Positions 27,472 through 35,892 of a stretch of 64,000 bases of DNA are shown here, in pieces. Below the pieces are notes generated by a model, which ran no database searches, had not been told where the DNA came from, and saw only the letters and a list, made by a program, of their open reading frames with translations. A program made the position numbers and the translations under genes. The first letter of the stretch is position 1, and each line of letters begins with the position of its first letter. The DNA comes from Hypericibacter terrae (lineage in GTDB: Bacteria > Pseudomonadota > Alphaproteobacteria > Dongiales > Dongiaceae). The stretch is from assembly GCF_008728855.1 (NCBI RefSeq), contig NZ_CP042906.1:5361001-5425000 (forward strand), read 5' to 3'.

Positions 27472-28605
27472 TTACTTCGTTCGTGATTCTTGAGATGCAA
27501 TACCTTGGGCAAGACGATACGAAAAATCTAATGAATTGAGATCGTGACGCACAAGATACTGCAGAGACGCAACCAAAATAGCGGCTCCTAGAAACTGCAT
27601 AATGTAGTAGTCACTTTGGACCTTGTCGATCTCGCTCGTCGCATCACCGGCGTTGAATTTATTGGGTATATTTCTCTGACCGTGAAGGAGACGAGAACGA
27701 AAATTATACAGATCCTTTATCTGCTTCTGGTACTTTTCGGCACCAGGAATTAGAAGGGCGCATTTTCCCACGATTTGATTGACGATCGAATCTTCATTTC
27801 TCGCGTAAAGTGCCTCCAACCCAATCAAACTCCAGACTAACTCTTCGATCTCGCCCCCTGAAAAGGTTTCTCCAAAGAAGTAGGAGTAGGCGTTCAGCGC
27901 GCGACCAATAGGCGTTTGGCTCGTGCCCTCAAGGAAACCTGCATGGCGACTCGCCCATTTCCACGTTTTAACAGGATCAAGCTCGATGAAGTCTGGCCAA
28001 CCTCGTTCAATTGCCTCCCTAAAGACGACATCGATCTCATGCAGAATTGGCTCCATCCTGAGCACGGGATGATCGTCCATGAGACAGATGCCGGCGCCTA
28101 ACTTGAAGACGCCCGGACGAGCGATGTTCATCGCTACGACAAAAAGCTGAATCGCTCTCTCGCAAGACTCAGCAAAGAGGGTCTCGAAGAGCTTTCGACG
28201 TTCGTCTAAAGGCCATTCCTCTAACGTACCATCGCTACGTTCAATCGGTGGCGCGTCGCGGGTCGGAACCGCTTTAGTGCTGAAGCGCAGCCATATCACT
28301 GCATTCGCCAGAAATCTCGACGGGCTCTCCTTCTGGAATTTAACCACATGCTCTGATGCTGGGCGAAGAACTGCGCGAATGCGAAGCTTCGCCGGATGAT
28401 AACCTGGCGATTCGACAGGGATCAGTTCCGAGCATTCGTGGATTACGCTAACAAGTTTTGCGTTTTGGCTCGCGATAGGCGGCCAAATAACGGCGATCTC
28501 TTCGATTGGGTAGTAAATCGTCACGCGCCGACTTACGGTCCAGACTCCGCGGCGCGCGTTATGTTTGGCGACGTCAGAGCTCAACGCCATTTTGTTCCAA
28601 TACAT
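27472..28605 (-). CDS. Apea-type HEPN domain protein (candidate RNase/defence)
   Basis: 377 aa. The C-terminal third has the plan of an Apea-like HEPN domain: LVWSLIGLEALYARNED, then a helix, then LYNFRSRLLHGQ, where R303 and H308 fit the R-x4-6-H active site of HEPN ribonucleases (Arg-Ser-Arg-Leu-Leu-His-Gly). The N-terminal 200 residues are unassigned. The gene is clearly poorer in GC than its flanks and lacks a good Shine-Dalgarno sequence, signs of recent transfer. Related HEPN proteins act in abortive-infection or toxin systems, but many are of unknown role, and no partner nucleotidyltransferase or helicase lies beside it. Confidence 0.6.
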   Translation of the reverse strand: MYWNKMALSSDVAKHNARRGVWTVSRRVTIYYPIEEIAVIWPPIASQNAKLVSVIHECSELIPVESPGYHPAKLRIRAVLRPASEHVVKFQKESPSRFLANAVIWLRFSTKAVPTRDAPPIERSDGTLEEWPLDERRKLFETLFAESCERAIQLFVVAMNIARPGVFKLGAGICLMDDHPVLRMEPILHEIDVVFREAIERGWPDFIELDPVKTWKWASRHAGFLEGTSQTPIGRALNAYSYFFGETFSGGEIEELVWSLIGLEALYARNEDSIVNQIVGKCALLIPGAEKYQKQIKDLYNFRSRLLHGQRNIPNKFNAGDATSEIDKVQSDYYIMQFLGAAILVASLQYLVRHDLNSLDFSYRLAQGIASQESRTK

Positions 28606-28679
28606 TGAAATCGATGAACAATGCCCAGGCCTTTAATGGTGGCGGAGATTTCAAAATGCGTTGCGGAAGATTAGTAGAT

Positions 28680-29414
28680 TTATCGGATCATATAGACCTT
28701 GCGCATGGTCTCCTCGATCCGGCAGGTGCCCTTCCAGTCTTTCGGGAAGAACGCGACCGTGTCGGGGCGGATCTCGATCACCTCGCCCGATTCATGGGTG
28801 TAGGTGCAGCGTCCCGCGATGAAGTGGCAATATTCGTCGCTGGTGACGTGGCAATTCCAAGTGCCCGGCGTGCAGATCCAGATACCGGTCTCGCTGCGCC
28901 CGCCCGGGCCCTTGAAGAGCAGCTTGCCCGAGGTCATGGACTTGCCTTCGATCATGGTCGGCACCGCGCCCCAATCGACCAGCGATCCCTGGTTGAGCGG
29001 ATTGCGCATGATGGGTGCCGCACCGCGATCGAGCGCGGTCGGCGTGCGCGCCAGCATATAGGTGTTGCGCGTGGTCTCGTGCACATCGCAGCGCCCGGTC
29101 CAGCCCGAGGGGAAATGCACCACGGTCTCGGGGCCGACCTCGATGGTCTCGCCATTATGCTCGGTATAGGTGGCGCGGCCCGAAAGGAAATAGCAGATCT
29201 CGTCGCCCGGAATCGAAAGCCGCCAGGAGCCCGGCGTCACGACCCAGAGCCCGCTTTCGACGGCGCGCTCGCCATTCTCGTCGCGCTTCCAGAGGAGGCG
29301 GCCGCTCGAATGAGAGCGGCCCTCGATCGCGTCGGGCTGATCGCCCCAATCCACCAGGTCGTTGTAGCTCTTCGCCGGATGGATATGCGGCGCCGACGAG
29401 CCTTCGAGCTTCAC
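28680..29414 (-). CDS. Bicupin protein (two tandem cupin modules)
   Basis: 244 aa from a GTG at 29414 that overlaps the TGA of the glycosyltransferase gene (GTGA). Two halves repeat the same module: GDEICYFLSGRATYTEHNGE with FPSGWTGRCDVHET, and SDEYCHFIAGRCTYTHESGE with FPKDWKGTCRIEET. Both also share LVDWG and an EG(R/K)S motif upstream. The modules resemble the ethanolamine-utilisation EutQ/DUF861 cupins. A role as an epimerase, isomerase or sugar-binding regulator is possible. It is the last gene of the trio with the H1-like protein and the glycosyltransferase. Confidence 0.82.
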   Translation of the reverse strand: MKLEGSSAPHIHPAKSYNDLVDWGDQPDAIEGRSHSSGRLLWKRDENGERAVESGLWVVTPGSWRLSIPGDEICYFLSGRATYTEHNGETIEVGPETVVHFPSGWTGRCDVHETTRNTYMLARTPTALDRGAAPIMRNPLNQGSLVDWGAVPTMIEGKSMTSGKLLFKGPGGRSETGIWICTPGTWNCHVTSDEYCHFIAGRCTYTHESGEVIEIRPDTVAFFPKDWKGTCRIEETMRKVYMIR

Positions 29415-31042
29415 GACAGGCCCTCCGCCATGCCGGGCCGCTCCGTCACCTGGGCGATGAGACGCGCGGCCTTCTCCGGCCCCTTCTGCGATTGCATGTA
29501 GCGGGCGCAGGCCTCCAGCCGCAGCTTCATCGCGCTGTCGCCCAGGAGCCGGCGGATCGTCGCGGCGAACTGCTCGTCGCTCCAGGCATAGCGCGGCAGC
29601 TTGGCGCCGAAGCCGGTGTCCTGGATGCGCGTCGCATTGTCGAGGCCGTCCCAGCAATAGGGCATGATGATCGCGGGTTTCCCGAAATAGAGCGCCTCGT
29701 TGAAGCTGTTGTTGCCGCCGTGATGGATGAAGAGATCCACATGCGGAATGACCGCCGGCTGCGGATACCATTTCTCCAGATGCACATTGCCGGGAACGTC
29801 CCGGTACTGGTCGATGTAGTCGCCGACATTCATCAGGAAGCGATAGGGCAGCTTGCCGAACAGCGTCAGCATGCGCTTGTAGAGATCGACATCGGCCGCG
29901 CCCAGGCTGCCGAAGCTCACATAGATGAGCGGCTTGCCCTCGTTGGCGGCGAATTTCGGCACCGCGTATTGACCCTCGTCGCGCACGCAGCCATCGAGAT
30001 ACTGGAAGCGCTTGGGATCGAGCTCGTGGCGCCGCTTGAAGCGCAGATGCTTGGGATAGAGCAGCAGGTTCATATAGGGCGAGGTCTCGAAGAACTCGCC
30101 CAGCTCGTAGGCCGGATGGCCGACCTTCGCGAGGAACTTGTTGAAGCGATCGTGGGCCGGCTTCACCTGCTTCAGGAATTCGGATTCGAAGGCATGGAAG
30201 CAGGCCTTGTCGTTCTCGCCGCAGCCGGAGAGATGCGGCGGGATGTCCGGGTCCGCGACCTCGTTCTCCGAGCAGGAGATGATGCGGATCCAGGGCTTGC
30301 CGATCATCTTGATGGCCGGGAACAGGATCACATTGTCGACGCAGACCACGTCGGGCTTGAGGCTCTGCAGATGGGCCAGGAGCATCTCGTGCGAGTTGAT
30401 CGCGGTATCGACGATCATCTCCCAGACCGGCACCACATAGGTCGGGATCTGCTCGATCGGCGAGAGCTTGAAGTGAGGCAGGTGCTGGGCGATGAAGTCC
30501 GACCAGAAGCGGGCCGCTTCCTCGTCGGGCATGCCGCCCGACATGTCGACCAGCTTCTCCTCGAAGCCATAGCCCTCGAACACACTCTTGAAGCCCTTGT
30601 CGCAGACGAAGACCGGGTCATGGCCCATCTGGCGGAGCTGCTGGGCCACGCCCACGCAGTTGAGCGCCGGGCCGAAGGCGGCCTCTGGATAGAGCACCAC
30701 GCGCTTGCCCTTCTTCCCCAGGCGGGGGCGGGACAGCGGTGCCTTGACCGGGTTTGCCTCGGATGCAGGGCCGGCCTTGGAAGAGGAACGGGGCGCCGAA
30801 GCCTTGGCGCGTTTCGGCTTCGGCGCGACCGTCTTTCCGGCTGTCGCTTTCGGCGATCCCGCGGCCTTCCTGGCCTTGGGGGCCGAGGATCGTTTGGGTT
30901 TGGCGCCGGCGGCGGAGTTGCGGGCTGATTTCCTTTTGGCGGCTTTCGGTTTGGCGGCGGCCTTACGCCCTGCCGCCCGCTTCACCGATTTTTTCTTCGC
31001 CGCCTTTGTCTTCGCCTTCTTTCTCGCCGCCTTCGCCATCAT
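29411..31042 (-). CDS. UGT/MGT-type glycosyltransferase with histone-H1-like tail
   Basis: 543 aa. Residues ~1-112 are a Lys/Ala/Pro/Arg-rich, disordered tail of the KAAKKK, KPKAAKRK, PKPKRAK kind, like bacterial H1 homologues. Residues ~113-540 are a GT-B glycosyltransferase of family GT1: KRVVLYPEAAFGPALNC at the start, and HHGGNNSFNEALYFGKP with PYCWDGLDN at ~440-470 as the nucleotide-sugar signature. Relatives glycosylate lipids, sterols or macrolides. GACGAGGAT lies close before the tandem ATG-ATG start. The tail could bind DNA, RNA or acidic lipid membranes; that it is real protein is supported by the ORF continuing unbroken into the enzyme. Confidence 0.85.
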   Translation of the reverse strand: MMAKAARKKAKTKAAKKKSVKRAAGRKAAAKPKAAKRKSARNSAAGAKPKRSSAPKARKAAGSPKATAGKTVAPKPKRAKASAPRSSSKAGPASEANPVKAPLSRPRLGKKGKRVVLYPEAAFGPALNCVGVAQQLRQMGHDPVFVCDKGFKSVFEGYGFEEKLVDMSGGMPDEEAARFWSDFIAQHLPHFKLSPIEQIPTYVVPVWEMIVDTAINSHEMLLAHLQSLKPDVVCVDNVILFPAIKMIGKPWIRIISCSENEVADPDIPPHLSGCGENDKACFHAFESEFLKQVKPAHDRFNKFLAKVGHPAYELGEFFETSPYMNLLLYPKHLRFKRRHELDPKRFQYLDGCVRDEGQYAVPKFAANEGKPLIYVSFGSLGAADVDLYKRMLTLFGKLPYRFLMNVGDYIDQYRDVPGNVHLEKWYPQPAVIPHVDLFIHHGGNNSFNEALYFGKPAIIMPYCWDGLDNATRIQDTGFGAKLPRYAWSDEQFAATIRRLLGDSAMKLRLEACARYMQSQKGPEKAARLIAQVTERPGMAEGLS

Positions 31043-31086
31043 CCATCCTCGTCCGTCATTCCCTCGATCGTCGTCGCCTCAAGCCC

Positions 31087-31467
31087 TTATTGCGGTTTGT
31101 CGGGATCGGGCTTGGGCGTCGGCGCCCAGGCCGAGGGCGCAGCCGGCTTGGGTTCCGAGCCGTGGCTCATCGGTGCCGGAGCCGGCGCGGGTGCCGGCTT
31201 GGGCGCCGGAGCCGGTTTCGGCGCCGCCATGGCGGGCTTGGGTGCCGGGGCGGGCGCCGGCTTGGGAGCCGGGGCGGGCTTCGGTGCCGCGGCCTTCTTC
31301 TTCCGCGCCGCCTTCTTCTTGGCGGCCTTCTTGGCAACCTTCTTCTTGGCGCTGCGCCGGGGCGCTACCTTGCGCTTCGGGGCTTTCCGCTTCGCCGTCT
31401 TCTTGGCGGATTTCTTCTTGGCGGCCTTCTTCTTCGCCGCCTTCTTCTTGACTGATCGTCTGGCCAT
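31087..31467 (-). CDS. Histone-H1-like Lys/Ala/Pro-rich protein
   Basis: 126 aa from ATG 31467, preceded by GGGGGAGGAT. Residues ~5-50 are repeated KKAAKKK, KKSAKK and KRKAPKRK units. Residues ~55-100 are APKPAPAP repeats, and the tail is Pro-rich and polar. It has the composition of bacterial histone-H1-like or PA/KA-tail proteins that bind nucleic acid without sequence preference. It lies 44 bases upstream of the glycosyltransferase whose N-terminus has the same composition, which suggests duplication of the tail or a shared role. Low-complexity sequence could be misjudged, but the ribosome-binding site and the context favour a real gene. Confidence 0.65.
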   Translation of the reverse strand: MARRSVKKKAAKKKAAKKKSAKKTAKRKAPKRKVAPRRSAKKKVAKKAAKKKAARKKKAAAPKPAPAPKPAPAPAPKPAMAAPKPAPAPKPAPAPAPAPMSHGSEPKPAAPSAWAPTPKPDPDKPQ

Positions 31468-31593
31468 AGATCCTCCCCCTAACAAGGTTGGATATCGGAC
31501 GCGCCGGTGGCGCGCTCGCCGGATTCTTCGATCCGAGATTGGGAGTGTTCCGTTTCGGCGCGCGCTTGTCCAGCGCGCCCGTCGCAAGATCGA

Positions 31594-32664
31594 TCAGTTC
31601 GTGAGCAGTCGCGCCCGTTCCTTCGTCCATTCGCACGCGACCGCCGCACCCTCGGTCATCTCGGGCAGCGACTCCTGACCGGCACCGAGACGCGCGACCA
31701 GGGGCCGCGCCAGACCGACGACGCGGACATGGAGAATGAGGTCCTGGCCCAGATAGGCGACGCTCTCGACTCGGCCGGCCAGCCCGTCGCCCGACGCTGT
31801 CGGCGTTCCCGGGCGCACCCGGATTCGCTCCGGTCGGATCGCCAGCGACGCCGGCGTTCCCGCCGGCAGGCCGCCCTCGGCAGCCGGCAGCACCCGGTCC
31901 AGGCCCTGGGCCGCCAGGCCGCCCGGCGCCGCCCTTCCTTCGATCAGATTCATCAGCCCGATGAAGTCGGCGACGAAGCGGTTGGCCGGCTCCTCATAGA
32001 GCGCGCGCGGCGGCCCCAATTGGGCGATCTGGCCCTGATTCATCAGGGCGATCCGGTCCGCCATGACCAGGGCTTCCTCCTGGTCGTGGGTTACGATCAG
32101 GAAGGTGATGCCGGTTTCATGCTGCAGCCGCTTGAGCTCGAGCCGCATCTGGTCGCGCAGCTTCTTGTCGAGGGCGGCCAAGGGCTCGTCCAGCAGCAGG
32201 AGCCGGGGCCGTTTGACCAGGGCCCGGGCGAGCGCCACCCGCTGGCGCTGGCCGCCCGAGAGCAGATGCGGCTTGCGTCGGGCCACATCCTCGAGCTGGA
32301 CCATCGCCAAGGCCTCGGCGGTACGCCGCTTCAGCTCCGGGCCCCGGACGCCTTCCATCTCCAGCCCATAGGCGACATTGCCCTCGACCGTCATATGCGG
32401 GAACAGGGCATAGGACTGGAACATCATATTGATCGGGCGCCGGTTGGCCGGCATGGCGACCAGATCCCGGCCGTCCAGCGCAATCCGTCCGCGATCCGGC
32501 GTCTCGAACCCGGCCAGGATGCGCAGGAGGGTGGTCTTGCCGCAGCCCGACGGCCCCAGCAGGGCGAAGAACTCGTTCTCGCGGATTTCCAGGTCGATCC
32601 CGGCCAGCGCCACGACCGGTCCGAAGGACTTTTCCACAGCGGCGATCTGGATCAGCCCGGTCAT
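31594..32664 (-). CDS. potA: Polyamine ABC transporter ATPase
   Basis: 356 aa. The ATPase domain has Walker A GPSGCGKTT (~37-45), Q-loop MMFQSYALFPHM, signature LSGGQRQR, Walker B LLLLDEPLAALD and switch His in VTHDQEEAL. The C-terminal ~110 residues are a TOBE regulatory domain. It powers uptake of spermidine or putrescine. Its start overlaps the potC stop (ATGA). Confidence 0.94.
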   Translation of the reverse strand: MTGLIQIAAVEKSFGPVVALAGIDLEIRENEFFALLGPSGCGKTTLLRILAGFETPDRGRIALDGRDLVAMPANRRPINMMFQSYALFPHMTVEGNVAYGLEMEGVRGPELKRRTAEALAMVQLEDVARRKPHLLSGGQRQRVALARALVKRPRLLLLDEPLAALDKKLRDQMRLELKRLQHETGITFLIVTHDQEEALVMADRIALMNQGQIAQLGPPRALYEEPANRFVADFIGLMNLIEGRAAPGGLAAQGLDRVLPAAEGGLPAGTPASLAIRPERIRVRPGTPTASGDGLAGRVESVAYLGQDLILHVRVVGLARPLVARLGAGQESLPEMTEGAAVACEWTKERARLLTN

Positions 32665-33482
32665 GCGCCCGGCCCCCGCCCCGACTCGCGGCTGAAGCGC
32701 TGGGCCAGCAGCATCAGGGTGAAGCTCACCAGCAGCAGCAGGGTGGCGATGGCATTGATCTCGGGGGTCACGCCGAAGCGGATCATGGCGTAGATCTTCA
32801 TGGGAAAGGTGGTGGAGCCGCTGCCGGCACCGGCGGAGAAATAGGCGATCACGAAATCGTCGATCGACAGGGTAAAGGACAGGAGGGCCGCCGCGATCAC
32901 GCCCGGCAGGATGATCGGCAGGGTGACGCGCCGGAAGGTGGTCCAGGCCCCGGCTCCCAGATCGATCGAGGCCTCGATCACGGAGCGGTCGAAATTCCTG
33001 AGTCTCGTGCGCACCACGGCCGCCGCGAAGGCGATCACGAACACGCTCTGCGACAGGACAATGGTGTAGAGCCCCAGCGTGAACTGCAGCAGCGTGTAGA
33101 AGGACAGGAGTGCGATCGCCAGAACGATGTCGGGAATAATCATCGGCACCATGACGAAGCTGTCGAGGAGAGTCGAAGGCCGCCCGCGCTCGAGCCCCAG
33201 CGCCAGCAAGGTGCCCCCGGCCGTCGAGATCAGCGTGACGGCCAGAGCCACAGCCAAGCTGTTGGCGACCGACTTCAGGATTTCGGGATTCTGGATCAGC
33301 GCGCCATACCATTTGAAGGAGAAGCCGGTCCAGGCGGTCGGCATGCCCCCCGCATTGAAGGAGAGCACGATCAGGGTGACGATCGGCCCATAGAGGAAGA
33401 GATAGATCACGAGCGCATGCGCCTTGAGCAGGCGGCGCGTGCCGCGGCCCTGCAGCCTGGCGAGGGCGCTGGCATCAGTCAT
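32661..33482 (-). CDS. potC: Polyamine ABC transporter permease PotC
   Basis: 273 aa inner-membrane permease with about six helices. The EAA loop is seen as EASIDLGAGAWTTFRRVTLPIILPG, which contacts PotA. It starts 8 bases inside the end of potB and overlaps potA by 4 bases, so the three genes are translated as a coupled unit. Confidence 0.93.
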   Translation of the reverse strand: MTDASALARLQGRGTRRLLKAHALVIYLFLYGPIVTLIVLSFNAGGMPTAWTGFSFKWYGALIQNPEILKSVANSLAVALAVTLISTAGGTLLALGLERGRPSTLLDSFVMVPMIIPDIVLAIALLSFYTLLQFTLGLYTIVLSQSVFVIAFAAAVVRTRLRNFDRSVIEASIDLGAGAWTTFRRVTLPIILPGVIAAALLSFTLSIDDFVIAYFSAGAGSGSTTFPMKIYAMIRFGVTPEINAIATLLLLVSFTLMLLAQRFSRESGRGPGA

Positions 33483-34377
33483 AGGTGCCCATCCGCCGCG
33501 CGCGGTTGACGAGATAGGCCTGGAGGCTCAGGAGCGCCATCATCACGCCCATCAGGATGAAAGAGAGGGCGGAACCGAAGGGCCAGTCGCGGGCGTTGAG
33601 GAACTGGTCATAGATCAGATTGCCGACCATTACCGTGCGTCCGCCGCCCAGGAGGTCGGGGGTGATGAAATTCCCCATGCTGTAGACGAAGACGAAGATG
33701 GCGCCGGCAGCGGCTCCCGGCACCGTCAGCGGCAGCGTGATGCGCCGGAAGCTGGTGAAGCCGGGCGCGCCCAGATCGGTCGAGGCCTCGATCAGGTCGG
33801 GCGAGAGCCGGCTGATGGCCGCATAGAGCGGCAGGATCATGAAGGGCAGATAGGCATAGACCAGGCCCACCAGGATCGCGAACTCGTTATAGAGCAGATC
33901 GACCGGCTCGCTGGTCAACCCCAGCCAGGAGAGAAGGCCGTTGATCAGCCCCTGCCGGTTCAGGATCACGATCCAGGCATAGGTGCGGATCAGATAGTTG
34001 GTCCAGAAGGGCAAGACCGCCAGCAGCAACAGGATCTTCTGCCAGCGCAAGGGCGCGGTCGCGATCAGATAGGCCATGGGATAGCCCAGGACGAAGGCGA
34101 TCAGCGTGGCGAGGCCGGCGATCTTGAGCGAGGTCAGCAGGATGCCGAGATAGAGGCTGTCGGCGGCGCGGCTGTAGTTCTCAAGCGTGAAGATGTAGTC
34201 GATGCCGCCATAGGTGCCGCGCTCGAAGAAGCTCAGCACCACAACGAGCGCGCAGGGCAGCACCAGGAAGAGCGCGATCCAGCCCAGCGGCAGCGCCAGC
34301 AGGCCGGCCCGCGTCCGGGCGGCCGGCGACCATCGCGGCGGGCGCGGCTTGTCGGCGGACAGGGCGATCGAGCTCAT
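33475..34377 (-). CDS. potB: Polyamine ABC transporter permease PotB
   Basis: 300 aa inner-membrane permease. Motifs include LPFWTNYLIRTYAW, typical of PotB, and the EAA loop EASTDLGAPGFTSFRRITLPLTVPG. It has about six helices. It forms the channel with PotC. It follows potD by 77 bases. Confidence 0.93.
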   Translation of the reverse strand: MSSIALSADKPRPPRWSPAARTRAGLLALPLGWIALFLVLPCALVVVLSFFERGTYGGIDYIFTLENYSRAADSLYLGILLTSLKIAGLATLIAFVLGYPMAYLIATAPLRWQKILLLLAVLPFWTNYLIRTYAWIVILNRQGLINGLLSWLGLTSEPVDLLYNEFAILVGLVYAYLPFMILPLYAAISRLSPDLIEASTDLGAPGFTSFRRITLPLTVPGAAAGAIFVFVYSMGNFITPDLLGGGRTVMVGNLIYDQFLNARDWPFGSALSFILMGVMMALLSLQAYLVNRARRMGTYD

Positions 34378-34454
34378 GGCAGGGGAAAAACCGGCACGAA
34401 ACGAAGACGAGGCTGCCCCGGACTATCGAGGCAGCCCCGACCGTCGTTTCCGGC

Positions 34455-35513
34455 CTACTGCGCCGAGGTGATCTCGGTCACGGCGCGGGTATAGTCCTTC
34501 TGCGCCTTGCCCAGATCGCGCAGCTGTTCCTGCTTCATCAGCTCCGCGGGCGTCATGCCGATATTGGGATATTGCTCGATCAGCTTCGGGTCGAGCCCTT
34601 CCATCGCCTTCTGGTTCGGCACCTTGTAGAGGATGTTCTCCGCCACCCAGCGGTGAATCTCGGGCCGCAGCACATAGTTGATGAAGGCCATGGCCGCGTC
34701 CTTATGTTCCGAGGCCGCCGTCACCACCATGGTGTCGACCCACATGTCGCTGCCTTCCTTCGGCACCACGAACTTGATGGCCGCATTCTCGGCGATGCCG
34801 TAATTGCACCAGCCGTCCCAGGCCTGGACCAGCACCGCCTCGCTCGACACCAGTTTCGAATAGAAGGTGGTGTCGTCATAGGCGAGCAGGTTCTTCTTGG
34901 CCTCGATCAGGAGCGCCTTGGTCTTGGCGATCTCGTCCTCGTTGGTGGTGTTGACCGAATAGCCCAAGGCCTTCTCGCCCGCCGCCATCAGCCAGCGATC
35001 GGTCGCCAGCATGGTGATGCGGCCCTTGATGTCGGCCGAGGGCTGCAGCAGGTCCATCCAGCTGGTGGGCGCGGTCTTGATCAGGTCCGAGCGGTAGCAG
35101 AGGCCGGTCGTGCCCCAGGCATAGGGGACGGAATGCGCGTTGCCCGGGTCATAGGCGAGCGCGCGGGCTTCGGGATAGAGATTGGCGAGATTCGGGATCT
35201 TGGCGGCGTCGAGCGGCGCGATCAGCTGCAGGTTCTGCAGCGCCTCGACGAAGGGGCTGGAGACGAACAGCACGTCATAGCCCTTGCCGCCGCCGGCCAC
35301 GACCTTGCCCATGATCTCTTCATTGGTGGCGTGGACCGACATCTCGGCTTCGATGCCGGTTTCCTTGGTGAAATTGGCCAACAGGTCGGCCGGCATATAG
35401 CCGTCCCAGTTGGAGATGACGATTTTTTCCGCGAACGCCGCGCCGCTGCCGAGCAGCAGGCCGCAGGCGAAAGCAAGGCCGAACGCGGCCCTGCGGGTCA
35501 GGCGCAGTGTCAT
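34455..35513 (-). CDS. potD: Periplasmic polyamine-binding protein PotD
   Basis: 352 aa with a Sec signal peptide ending GAAFAEK. The mature N-terminus KIVISNWDGYMP is characteristic of PotD/PotF, as are TTGLCYRSDLI, LVSSEAVLVQAWDGW and WVAENILYKVPN. It captures spermidine or putrescine for PotBCA. GGGGAGCG precedes the ATG. It is the first gene of the potDBCA operon. Confidence 0.93.
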   Translation of the reverse strand: MTLRLTRRAAFGLAFACGLLLGSGAAFAEKIVISNWDGYMPADLLANFTKETGIEAEMSVHATNEEIMGKVVAGGGKGYDVLFVSSPFVEALQNLQLIAPLDAAKIPNLANLYPEARALAYDPGNAHSVPYAWGTTGLCYRSDLIKTAPTSWMDLLQPSADIKGRITMLATDRWLMAAGEKALGYSVNTTNEDEIAKTKALLIEAKKNLLAYDDTTFYSKLVSSEAVLVQAWDGWCNYGIAENAAIKFVVPKEGSDMWVDTMVVTAASEHKDAAMAFINYVLRPEIHRWVAENILYKVPNQKAMEGLDPKLIEQYPNIGMTPAELMKQEQLRDLGKAQKDYTRAVTEITSAQ

Positions 35514-35892
35514 GAAACGCTCCCCGTTATGCATCCGATCGGGCCAGGTTGCGGACGAACCGGTCCTGAGCCCTTGTGAATTGGCAGTCCTTGCGGGAAC
35601 GATCATCGGGGGCGGATCGCCCCGGGGTCAACCCACCTTGGGGCGCGTGAAAGAATCGAGCCGAATGGCGAGAGGCGCGGGAGCAAGATTTCAAGCCCCC
35701 TCCCCTTGCGGGAGCGGATAGGGGGAGGGGGTGCCGCGCACGAGGTTTTTGCCAACAAACGCGCAACTTGCTCATCGCTTCGCCTGTGGCGGGCGCCCCC
35801 TCCCCGCTCGCCGCCCCTCCCGCCCGCGGACTTCGCCCGCCGACTCCTTCAGATCGCCGGCGAAGCCGGCATGGGAGGGGCCCTGGTTTCTG
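35514..35892. other. Intergenic region with a GC-rich palindrome
   Basis: 379 bases upstream of potD and downstream of the gamma-glutamyltransferase. At about 35693-35735 CCCCCTCCCC faces GGGGGAGGGGG, another member of the C/G-block family. A GCCGGCGAAGCCGGC hairpin near 35854 may end the leftward transferase transcript. Promoter sequences for potD presumably lie between 35514 and 35690. No gene is supported. Confidence 0.5.

Noticed and set aside
29411-31467. Lys/Ala-rich segments as remnants of a transposon or frameshifted DNA
   Set aside because: No transposase or terminal repeats are present. The tail frame is continuous with the glycosyltransferase, and the separate H1-like gene has its own good ribosome-binding site.
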